59,438 bases of DNA from Candidatus Aminicenantota bacterium (GTDB lineage Bacteria; Acidobacteriota; Aminicenantia; Aminicenantales; Aminicenantaceae), in the NCBI GenBank assembly GCA_011772495.1, contig WVZL01000031.1:1-59438 (forward strand), read 5' to 3'. The position numbers were made by a program, and so were the translations under genes. The notes below the pieces were generated by a model. That model saw only the letters and a list, made by a program, of their open reading frames with translations, ran no database searches and was not told the origin of the DNA. This document shows, piece after piece, positions 1 through 7,960 of the stretch; the stretch's first letter is position 1; every line of letters starts with the position of its first letter.

Positions 1-1787
1 TGCCGAAGAAGAAATTCACACCTTCGCAGGAGCTAAAGGCATTCTTTTGGAAGCGCTGGATGCCGCTCTTAGGGGTTCTGGCAGCTATAATTGCAGTTGG
101 AATAACTGTTGTGTTTTTCATAGCCAAAAAACCCGCACCATTTGCAGAGAAAAAGATGCTGGTCGTGCTTCCCTTTAGAAACTTAGGTCCTCCTGGAGAT
201 GAATATTTTGCCGATGGATTAACAGAAGAACTCACCAGCCGGTTGTCTTCATTGTATGGTCTGGGTGTCATATCCAGAACCAGCGCCAGACAATACAAGA
301 AGACCAACAAGACAATAAAACAAATCGGAGAAGAGTTGGATGTCGATTACGTGCTTGAGGGCACAGTGCGCTGGGATCGGAGTCAAGAAGATAAGGGCCG
401 AGTGCGAGTAACTCCACAGCTTATTCGAGTTTCTGACGACACACATCTCTGGTCAGAAAACTATGACCGGGTTGCAGAAGATATCTTTTCGGTCCAGTCC
501 GAGATGTCTGAACAGATTATTAAGCAGCTAGATCTTACGGTCATGGAACCGGAACGCAAGGCTCTGTTCGCCAGCCCTACTGATAACCTAGAAGCCTATG
601 ACTATTACCTTCTGGCGGGAGAGCACACAGCTCAGGGATGGAATAACATGGATCCCCGAGAATTTGAACAGGCTGTTGAGCTGTATGAAAAAGCAATAGA
701 TTTAGATCCTGATTTTACCTTAGCCTATGTAGCTCTTTCATTTACCCATATATCTGCCTATACGGTCGGAGTTGACCGCACCCCTGAGCGATTGGCTAAA
801 TCGAGAGCCACTATAGATCTAGCTCTTGAGCTTGAGCCTGATTTCCCGAGTCCGAAATTAGGCCTGGCGCTATATTATTATTGGGGATTCCAGGATTATG
901 AGCGGGCACTTGAAATTTTTGAATCCGTCAAGCAAGCCTGGCCAAACTTCACTTCACCTTACATAGGATACATCCAGCGGCGCCAGGGGAAATGGGAAGA
1001 ATCTGTATTGAATGTTGAAAAGGTATTCAAGCTCCGTCCCCGCAATGATTTCATAGCCGTTCAACAGGGATTTTCTTTTGTAGCTTTGCGAAGATATGGA
1101 GAGGCAGAGGATTGGTTCAACCGTGCTCTCCTGATTGCCCCTGATTCTTTTAATGCACGATTATCTAAATTCGATCTCGCTGTCCTCTCAGAAGCAAACA
1201 CTCAGAAGGCTCGAGCTGTGCTGGAGACATTGCCTCGAAACCGACAGACGGATCATAATTGGTTTATGCTCTATATGTTTGAACGCAAATTCCAGGAAGC
1301 CCTGGATCATATTAACTCTTTATCTTATGATTCCTTCAACTGGTTTGGTTTCTATTTTCAAAAAGATCTGTTCAAGGCTTTTATTTATCAGGCGCTGAAT
1401 GATTTTTCGATGATGAAGACCCACGGGAGCAAGGCGCGCCTTGTGATTGAAGAAGCCCTAGGAAAGAATCCTATCGATCCCAGGCTTCATGCAGCGCTTG
1501 GCCTGGCTTATGCCTACGAGGGACTTAAAGATGAGGCTATTCGAGAAGGAAATCGAGCTGTTGCGCTTTTCCCAGTATCAAGAGATGCTGTAGAGGGCCC
1601 TAGTTATGTCTTTCAATTAGCTCAGATTTATACAATAGTTGGTGAACACGACGAGGCCATCGATACTTTGGAATACCTTTTGTCTATTCACTCTGGCCAT
1701 TATATTAGTGTTCCTCTAATGCGGATCGATCCCACCTGGGATCTGCTGCGGGATCACCCCCGATTCCAACGCTTACTGGAAGAATAA
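1..1787 (+). CDS. Membrane-anchored TPR protein, C-terminal part of a probable Ser/Thr kinase receptor (5' end outside window)
   Basis: The reading frame is open to the first base of the window, so the N-terminus is missing; the ATG at 60 is internal. The visible part begins with a basic stretch (PKKK...), then one transmembrane segment, then a FlgO/TolB-N-like domain (VVLPFRNLG, YFADGLTEEL, VDYVLEGTVRW, THLWSENYDR), then several TPR units to the C-terminus. The PKKK-TM-domain-TPR order matches the juxtamembrane part of the complete kinase at 2063-5155, so the lost part is probably a kinase domain; an adenylate cyclase or DNA-binding N-terminus with the same tail is also possible. The FlgO-like and TPR portions should lie outside the cytoplasm. 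It reads in the same direction as the kinase that follows after 275 nt. Confidence 0.8.
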   Translation, partial: PKKKFTPSQELKAFFWKRWMPLLGVLAAIIAVGITVVFFIAKKPAPFAEKKMLVVLPFRNLGPPGDEYFADGLTEELTSRLSSLYGLGVISRTSARQYKKTNKTIKQIGEELDVDYVLEGTVRWDRSQEDKGRVRVTPQLIRVSDDTHLWSENYDRVAEDIFSVQSEMSEQIIKQLDLTVMEPERKALFASPTDNLEAYDYYLLAGEHTAQGWNNMDPREFEQAVELYEKAIDLDPDFTLAYVALSFTHISAYTVGVDRTPERLAKSRATIDLALELEPDFPSPKLGLALYYYWGFQDYERALEIFESVKQAWPNFTSPYIGYIQRRQGKWEESVLNVEKVFKLRPRNDFIAVQQGFSFVALRRYGEAEDWFNRALLIAPDSFNARLSKFDLAVLSEANTQKARAVLETLPRNRQTDHNWFMLYMFERKFQEALDHINSLSYDSFNWFGFYFQKDLFKAFIYQALNDFSMMKTHGSKARLVIEEALGKNPIDPRLHAALGLAYAYEGLKDEAIREGNRAVALFPVSRDAVEGPSYVFQLAQIYTIVGEHDEAIDTLEYLLSIHSGHYISVPLMRIDPTWDLLRDHPRFQRLLEE

Positions 1788-1805
1788 AAAGCTAGGGTTA
1801 AAAGC

Positions 1806-1834
1806 GTCATTGCGAGCGAAGCGCGGCAATCTCT
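1806..1834 (+). repeat. REP-like hairpin (GTCATTGCGAG family)
   Basis: Full-length member of the dispersed family, with ATTGC pairing to GCAAT across a GAGCGAAGC loop. It follows the stop of the upstream TPR gene. A GGGTCAGGTC arm of a second repeat family lies just downstream near 1855. Confidence 0.7.
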
Positions 1835-2004
1835 TAGATAAAATCAAGAAATAAGGGTCAGGTCCTAACTTCCAACATTTCTCTTATTCTGGAGACATAA
1901 TACTTATTCAAAAATGGGAAGATTCATCCTTTTTCATTCTAGATGGCCTTGAGAGACTCCAAAGACTTTGCTGCTTTTCACTTGCCACGACTTTTAGATT
2001 GGAT

Positions 2005-2033
2005 TTGACTCTTTTTTGATTAATTGATATTCT
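2005..2033 (+). promoter_or_regulatory. Sigma70-like promoter of the kinase gene at 2063
   Basis: TTGACT at 2005-2010, a 17-nt spacer, then TATTCT at 2028-2033, with the start codon 29 nt further on. The promoter and its flanks are almost identical to the one at 19102-19130. Confidence 0.6.
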
Positions 2034-2062
2034 TTGGCCAAAATTGCAGAAGGAGCAGGGAC

Positions 2063-5000
2063 ATGGAGTGCTCTAAATGTCATACCGAAAATCCCGAAGA
2101 TAGCACCTTTTGCCGAAAGTGTGGCACTCAGATGACTGCCCCAGAAGAAATGCCCACTCCTCCCACCAAGACCATCCAGGCTGTCAAAAAGGAACTAGAG
2201 AGAGGGAGCACTTTTGCCCGCCGCTACGAAGTCATCGAAGAACTGGGAAAAGGCGGGATGGGCAGCGTCTACAAGGTGTTCGATAAAAAAATAAAAGATA
2301 AGATTGCTCTAAAGCTCATCAAGCCAGAAATCGCTGCTGATGAGAAGATGATCGACCGCTTCAGCAATGAGCTGAAGTATGCCCGCAAGATAGCCCATCC
2401 GAATGTTTGCCGTATGTACGACCTGGGTGAAGAAGAGGATACCCATTACATCACCATGGAATACGTCTCTGGTGAGGATCTGAAAAGCATGATCCGGATG
2501 ATGGGGCAGCTGAGCTCTGGAAAGACTGTTTCCATCGCCAAGCAGGTTTGCGACGGACTGGCTGAAGCACACCGGTTGGGAGTCGTGCATCGTGACTTAA
2601 AGCCCCAGAACATCATGATCGACAAAGAGGGAAATACCCGCATCATGGACTTCGGTATTGCCCGTTCCCTTAAGGTAAAAGGAATTACCGGTGCTGGGGT
2701 GATGATCGGAACACCCGAGTACATGTCTCCCGAGCAGGTGGAAGCCAAGGAAGTTGACCAGCGTTCAGATATCTATTCGCTGGGGGTCATCCTGTATGAA
2801 ATGGCCACTGGAAGAGTGCCCTTCGAAGGAGACACTCCTTTCGCTATCGGCATGAAACATAAGAGCGAAATTCCCAAGGAGCCAAAAGAGTTCAACACTC
2901 AAATTCCTGATGACCTCAACCGGGTGATCATGAGATGCCTGGAAAAAGATAAAGACAAAAGGTACCAGAGTGCAGGAGAAGTGCGCTCTGAATTAACCAG
3001 GATCGAGGAAGGCATTCCCACTACAGAGAGGATTATACCCAAGAAAAAACCCCTTACTTCAAGGGAGATAACGGTTCAGTTCAGCCTCAAGAAGATTTTT
3101 ATACGGGCTTTGGTTGTAGTCGCTCTTGTAGTCATTGGAGTGATTCTCTGGCAGGTTCTTCCCCAGAAAGAACCAGTCCCCGTTCCAACTGACAAGCCTT
3201 CCCTCGCTATCATGTATTTCAAGAACAATACTGGAGATGAGAGCTTAGACCATTGGAGAACCATGCTTTCCAATCTGATGATCACTGACCTCACGCAATC
3301 CAAGCATATCAGGATTCTAAGCGAAGACAAGCTCTTCAATATCCTCAGCCAGATGAATCAACTGGAAGCAGATACCTACTCCTCTGAGGTCTTGAAGCAG
3401 GTGGCCACTCAAGGCGGAGTCAATCACATCGTCCAGGGAGCATACGCTAAGGCCGGAGATGAATTCAGAATCAATGTCACCCTTCAAGAGGCGGACACAG
3501 GAGAGCTCATAGGTTCAGAATTGGTGGCTGGAGAAGGCGAGAAGAGCATCTTCACCATGGTGGATGAGCTGACCAGGAGAATCAAGGCGAATTTTAAGAT
3601 TTCTGAAGAAGAAATCATGAGTGACCTTGATAGAGAGGTCAGGAATATCACCACCAGCTCTCCTGAGGCTTATAAATATTATGTGGAGGGGAGAAGGCAT
3701 CATAATTCAGGAGACTATCGGAAAAGTATCCAGCTCATGGAAAGGGCCATTTCCATCGACCCAGAATTCGCCATGGCTTACAGGTCTTTGGCTGTGAGTC
3801 ACAGCAATCTCTATCTTTTTTCTGAAAGGAAAAAATATATGCAAAAGGCTTTAGAGCTGGCAGATCGCCTCTCGGATAGAGAAAGGTATCGTATTCAAGG
3901 AGATTTCTACTATGACTCAGAGAAAACATTTGATAAGGCTATTGAGGCATTCACGAAAGTGCTGAAGCTTTATCCTGACGAAACAGGAGCAAGTCATAAC
4001 CTGGGAAATATTTACAGGAACATAGAAGAATGGGATAAATCCATAGAAAGATATAAGGCGTCCATAAGATATAAGACTGAGTTTATCCCAACTTATACGC
4101 AACTCGCGTCCTCGTACAGAGCCAAGGGAATGTATGATAAGGCAAAGGAAGTCCTCGAGGATTATATCCATAACGTATCTGATCGTGCGGCAATCCGCCG
4201 CTCCCTGGCAACAACTTATATGGGACAAGGGGAGTTAGATATGGCCTTAGCTGAAACGGAGAAAGCTTTTCTTCTTAACCCTACCCATTATTTTAATTTT
4301 CGCCAAAAAGGTGATATCTATTCGTATAAGGGGGATTTGGTCAAAGCAGAAGAAGAATACCGAAAGGTCCTGGAGCTAAATGAACCAGCAGCACAGGTTT
4401 GGGGAATTATCAGGTTAGGAGATCTCTGTTTGTTGCAAGGAAAATTCGAGGAAGCCAAGAAATTTAAGAAGCAAGGTGTAGAATTATCAAAGAAGTTGGG
4501 GCAAAGTCTGTGGGAATCGCTTTTTCATTCAGTCTTAGCCTATCTGTATCGAAAATCAGGGAATCCCGAGGAGGCGTTGAAAGAGGCCGATGAAGCCTGG
4601 CGAAGCGGAGAAAAGGCGGACTTCTTGGGGGCACAAAAATTAGCCTTGAATGCAAAAGCACGCGCTTTCCTCCAGCTGAAATCAATGGATAAAGCTCAAA
4701 GGGAAGCTAATAAGCTTAAAGAGATGATCGAAGGCGGATTGAATAAAAAAGAGATAAGAATGTATTATCATTTGATGGGGAGGATAGAACTTGAGAAGGG
4801 GAATTTTAGCCGAGCCATTAAATATTTTGAGGAGGCACTGGCGCTGGAATCCTACGGACAACTCGCCAAAGACGCCGAATTTATTAATTCCTTAGCTTTA
4901 GCCCATTATAAATCCGGAAATCTAAAAAAGGCCCGAGAAAATTACGAGTGGATAACGACTCTCACTGGAGGAAGACGACAACTCGGAGATATATACGCTA

Positions 5001-5155
5001 AGAGCTTTTATATGCTGGGTAAAATACACGAAGAGAAAGGATCGAAGGACCAGGCTATCGAGCACTACGAGAAATTCCTCGACCTCTGGAAAGACGCTGA
5101 CCCAGGTATCCCTGAAGTCATTGACGCCAAAAACCGCCTCCCCACCCTGAGATAA
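2063..5155 (+). CDS. Receptor-like Ser/Thr protein kinase with zinc ribbon, transmembrane segment and TPR domain
   Basis: 1030 residues. The start is the ATG at 2063, seven bases after AGGAG; a longer in-frame start at 2024 overlaps the promoter. Residues 3-20 form a zinc ribbon (Cys3, 6, 17, 20). A Hanks-type kinase domain (about 55-315) has the Gly loop GKGGMGSV, Lys84, catalytic Asp178 in HRDLKPQN, Asp196 in DFG and [10 protein letters not shown], so it should be active. One TM helix lies at about 345-366. After it come a FlgO-like domain (SLAIMYFKN...) and roughly ten TPR units to the end. The kinase is inside and the TPR part outside. It shares this architecture and its C-terminal LWKDADPG motif with the protein at 53504-56626. 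Substrate and ligand are unknown. Confidence 0.93.
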   Translation: MECSKCHTENPEDSTFCRKCGTQMTAPEEMPTPPTKTIQAVKKELERGSTFARRYEVIEELGKGGMGSVYKVFDKKIKDKIALKLIKPEIAADEKMIDRFSNELKYARKIAHPNVCRMYDLGEEEDTHYITMEYVSGEDLKSMIRMMGQLSSGKTVSIAKQVCDGLAEAHRLGVVHRDLKPQNIMIDKEGNTRIMDFGIARSLKVKGITGAGVMIGTPEYMSPEQVEAKEVDQRSDIYSLGVILYEMATGRVPFEGDTPFAIGMKHKSEIPKEPKEFNTQIPDDLNRVIMRCLEKDKDKRYQSAGEVRSELTRIEEGIPTTERIIPKKKPLTSREITVQFSLKKIFIRALVVVALVVIGVILWQVLPQKEPVPVPTDKPSLAIMYFKNNTGDESLDHWRTMLSNLMITDLTQSKHIRILSEDKLFNILSQMNQLEADTYSSEVLKQVATQGGVNHIVQGAYAKAGDEFRINVTLQEADTGELIGSELVAGEGEKSIFTMVDELTRRIKANFKISEEEIMSDLDREVRNITTSSPEAYKYYVEGRRHHNSGDYRKSIQLMERAISIDPEFAMAYRSLAVSHSNLYLFSERKKYMQKALELADRLSDRERYRIQGDFYYDSEKTFDKAIEAFTKVLKLYPDETGASHNLGNIYRNIEEWDKSIERYKASIRYKTEFIPTYTQLASSYRAKGMYDKAKEVLEDYIHNVSDRAAIRRSLATTYMGQGELDMALAETEKAFLLNPTHYFNFRQKGDIYSYKGDLVKAEEEYRKVLELNEPAAQVWGIIRLGDLCLLQGKFEEAKKFKKQGVELSKKLGQSLWESLFHSVLAYLYRKSGNPEEALKEADEAWRSGEKADFLGAQKLALNAKARAFLQLKSMDKAQREANKLKEMIEGGLNKKEIRMYYHLMGRIELEKGNFSRAIKYFEEALALESYGQLAKDAEFINSLALAHYKSGNLKKARENYEWITTLTGGRRQLGDIYAKSFYMLGKIHEEKGSKDQAIEHYEKFLDLWKDADPGIPEVIDAKNRLPTLR

Positions 5156-5157
5156 AA

Positions 5158-5194
5158 TTGTTATCGCGAGGCCTTGCCGAAGCAATCTCTTAGA
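5158..5194 (+). repeat. REP-like hairpin, degenerate copy
   Basis: Starts right after the kinase stop: TTATCGCGAGG...GAAGCAATCTC, a diverged member of the GTCATTGCGAG family. It sits between convergent genes together with the inverted repeat at 5243-5348. Confidence 0.6.
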
Positions 5195-5242
5195 TAAAAT
5201 TAAAAGATAGGAATCAGGTCTTAATTCTTAATAACCAAAGAG

Positions 5243-5348
5243 GGTCAGGTTTAAACTTCTGATTCTCTTTTATCTCGTACGAGAAATAACAATGCCGATT
5301 CTGAGCTTTGTCTTCTGAATGTAATAAGTGAAAAGTGTAGACCTGACC
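5243..5348. repeat. GGTCAGG-type inverted repeat between convergent genes
   Basis: The left arm GGTCAGGTTTAAACTT (5243-5258) is largely complementary to the right arm AAGTGTAGACCTGACC (5333-5348), with about 74 nt between. It lies between the convergent stops of the kinase and the DUF6305-like gene. Related arms occur at 1855, 16197 and 17660-17762. Confidence 0.6.
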
Positions 5349-5350
5349 CC

Positions 5351-6016
5351 TTACTGGAATACCTGCTTGAAGAGAGGGACTAAATCCAGGGCGTATTCAA
5401 CCTGGGTCAGGGGGATTCCCTTTTCTCCGGCGATCTTGTTGAAGCGTCCATCTTTGTTGCTGTCAGCGGTGACGATAATATAGTCAGCAAAGGGTGCCAC
5501 GGCATCGATCATCCTTTCGTTGTCGCTCCCTGGAGCACCTCTTTTGGATTGGCCTCCCACATGCACAGCAATGATGAATATTCCTTCTTTCTGGCAGTGA
5601 TCGATGAGTTTCTCCAAGCGATTGACTTCCGCGTCAACAGTGAGACCCGAGGCTCCCATTCCTTTCAGGCTGGCTCCTATGGCAAAGATGACTGCCTTAT
5701 AGGGTGTACCTTTCGGGAATTTCGCCAAATCAGTGTGGACTTCCACATGAAAGCCTGGTCCGGATTCTTTGTCGGCTAAACCGACTCCGGCAGCCAGGAG
5801 TTCTGCGTCAGGCACATCGCAGTAGTCGTACTTTATTCCCGCTTCCTCAAGAACGATGTTGACGGTGGTGACATCAGGACTCTGACCAGCAGAAGTGGTC
5901 AGCACTGGAAGTTTTGCCTTGGGGATTTCTGTCTGGGCCCAAAGTGATCCAGAAAAACCAAGAAAAAGTCCACCAGCAATTGCTAAGGTCAGGTAAAATG
6001 TCTTTAAGTTTTTCAT
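5351..6016 (-). CDS. Exported DUF6305-like protein of unknown function
   Basis: 221 residues from an ATG at 6016, preceded by GGAG; a TTG four codons upstream would include that ribosome site and is unlikely. The N-terminus is a Sec signal peptide ending near LWAQ. The mature part looks like an alpha/beta Rossmann or flavodoxin-type fold: PVLTTSAGQSPD, YDYCDVPDAELL, KAVIFAIGASLKGMGASG, FIIAVHVGG, RGAPGSDNERMID, YIIVTADSNKDGRF. From memory these motifs resemble the DUF6305 family, which has no established function. It lies 55 nt downstream of the two C69 dipeptidases on the same strand and may be co-transcribed. The glycine-rich loops suggest small-molecule binding, but this is inference. Confidence 0.75.
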   Translation of the reverse strand: MKNLKTFYLTLAIAGGLFLGFSGSLWAQTEIPKAKLPVLTTSAGQSPDVTTVNIVLEEAGIKYDYCDVPDAELLAAGVGLADKESGPGFHVEVHTDLAKFPKGTPYKAVIFAIGASLKGMGASGLTVDAEVNRLEKLIDHCQKEGIFIIAVHVGGQSKRGAPGSDNERMIDAVAPFADYIIVTADSNKDGRFNKIAGEKGIPLTQVEYALDLVPLFKQVFQ

Positions 6017-6071
6017 TTTAGACTCCAAATCCTTTTATTAATCTAGTTTATATGATATTGAGCTTGGCTTC

Positions 6072-7838
6072 TTATTCCCTCTTTTCTTTTTCTGGCTCTG
6101 GTTCTAATTTATTGTATTCGATGAGCTCTTTGAGCCACCAATCTGGATACTTCATGCGGTTTCTTTTTCTCGTCTTGGTGTCATAGTTCCACAGCTTATT
6201 GAATTTGACCAGCAGTTGGTCACCCAGTTCCCACCAGGCATTGATAACGCTGTTGGCATTATTCATACAGTAATCGGTCAAGAATTCCCTCGCTGCAGCC
6301 GGGTCGTTCTTGTGGAGTTCTAGAGCGATTTTATCTATGGTCACTGTTTTGGCCACTGCACCGCCTTCCCATTTTTCTTGAGCCTTCCTGACATCTTTGA
6401 TGGCCTGAGAATAGACGACCTGGGTATGGAAATCAACATAATCGAATGCCCATCTGGCAGACTCCCTGTCAAACACCCAGTGGTCTCCGATTTCGAATGA
6501 CCGCGGAATTTTCGTAATACCTGCATAAAGGGGCATGAAACAGGATGTATCCTGGGCACCGAAGGCCAGCCAAGTGATTCCTCCGATGTGATCAGGCAGC
6601 CAGTCCCTGCACTGGGTGACAGTCACGTACTCGGCCCGGTTGACACCGATGACCCGCGAGGTGTTGTATTTTTTGCCGTCCAGTTCAAAGCCATAGGGGA
6701 GATGGTTTGGGTTCTTGAATGGTCCGCCTTGAATCCCTCTTGTGACGTCAAACGGGGTCCCCTCAAACTTATCCCGGGTCAGATCCATCACATCCTGCAC
6801 AGAGAGTTTTTTCTCTGGTTTAACCGAGAAGGGCAGTTCCATGTTGGGTGTATCCGGACTGAAGTTACGGGAGGGAGCCATACGGTGGAAGAAGACCCAC
6901 AGGCGTCCCCTTGATCCGTTGGAGCTGGTGGCGCTGTATTCGCTCGGAGAATAGGCCTTTTTCCAATTAAAAGGCTCACCGCTTTCAGGATCATAGTAAC
7001 CATGGTCGATGGCATAAGAAATCACATTCGATGAGGCCATGAAGTAGTCCTTATTCTTGAGGTCGATCTCCCCGATCCTGGATTCATTCGGGCAAACACT
7101 GACATGGTCATCCGGAACTCTCTGGGCGCACCAGATGGCGCCAGGTTTTCCGCTCTTCGGGGTCCATAGCGGCCCGACTGGCATGATCTCGAAAATCCAG
7201 ACCTCGTTCGGGTCAGCCACAGCTAGCATCTCTCCAGTATCAGTAAACCCGTATCCATGCTTCTCACTGAGCGTGCCCATGAGCTTGATGGCCTCTCTGG
7301 CTGTCCTGCATCGCTCCACTGCCAGCAGGGTCAGCATGGTGATGTCAAACTTGGCTGCTGGAGTCGGGTTTTCCATCTTGTCGCGGCAGCCGATAGTGGA
7401 CTCACCAATGGCCAGTTGGTTGTCATTCATGTAGCCGAACATTCCGTGAAGATAGCCGTAGGTATGGGGAATTTGAGGGATTTCAAGCCCCGCCTCGTTC
7501 TGCGTATAAATATCCCACTTCAGGCCTTGTTCGGGTGGTGTTGTTTTGAACTGGTCGACGTGGTAAATCTTCCGCATCGAGCCAGGCTCATGGTCAGCTG
7601 CCGGGACATAACGCCAAGTCCAATCACAAAGCCCGCAATCACAGGTATGAGTTGTCATAACCGATCCATCTACTGAAGCATCTTTGCCGACGATGATGAC
7701 AGTGCAGCCGTCCCGTAGAAATCTCGCTTGGTCAGAGTCACACTTCTCGCATTCTGGCAACGTAAACACCAGGGTGCTCACGACGGCCAGCATGACAAAC
7801 AAGATACAGGCAAGTAAAAATAATTTTCTCAAATTCAC
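6072..7838 (-). CDS. Exported C69-family dipeptidase (copy 1)
   Basis: 588 residues with a GTG start at 7838, supported by GGAGG about 6 nt upstream. An N-terminal hydrophobic segment (about 5-27) is a signal peptide or anchor. The C69 (PepD-type) N-terminal nucleophile region is DGCTVIIVGKDASVDGS, with probable catalytic Cys45; other family motifs are FTDTGEMLAVAD, EVWIFEIMP and ASNVISYAIDHG. C69 enzymes are Ntn hydrolases that cleave dipeptides. The second copy at 7961-9724 is about nine-tenths identical from residue ~130 on, so the pair arose by tandem duplication. The expected role is extracytoplasmic cleavage of short peptides before uptake. The true mature N-terminus may be Cys45 after autocleavage, as in other Ntn hydrolases. 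Confidence 0.92.
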   Translation of the reverse strand: MNLRKLFLLACILFVMLAVVSTLVFTLPECEKCDSDQARFLRDGCTVIIVGKDASVDGSVMTTHTCDCGLCDWTWRYVPAADHEPGSMRKIYHVDQFKTTPPEQGLKWDIYTQNEAGLEIPQIPHTYGYLHGMFGYMNDNQLAIGESTIGCRDKMENPTPAAKFDITMLTLLAVERCRTAREAIKLMGTLSEKHGYGFTDTGEMLAVADPNEVWIFEIMPVGPLWTPKSGKPGAIWCAQRVPDDHVSVCPNESRIGEIDLKNKDYFMASSNVISYAIDHGYYDPESGEPFNWKKAYSPSEYSATSSNGSRGRLWVFFHRMAPSRNFSPDTPNMELPFSVKPEKKLSVQDVMDLTRDKFEGTPFDVTRGIQGGPFKNPNHLPYGFELDGKKYNTSRVIGVNRAEYVTVTQCRDWLPDHIGGITWLAFGAQDTSCFMPLYAGITKIPRSFEIGDHWVFDRESARWAFDYVDFHTQVVYSQAIKDVRKAQEKWEGGAVAKTVTIDKIALELHKNDPAAAREFLTDYCMNNANSVINAWWELGDQLLVKFNKLWNYDTKTRKRNRMKYPDWWLKELIEYNKLEPEPEKEKRE

Positions 7839-7960
7839 GGTAGGCCTCCTTTATTAGTTTTCTCTCTCCTCATCTCTAAGGATTGGCATCAGTTTAAGGG
7901 CTTAATTAATTTTTATATTGATTTCCTTTTTTCTTTTTATGTTTCAATCTCTCTTCAAAG

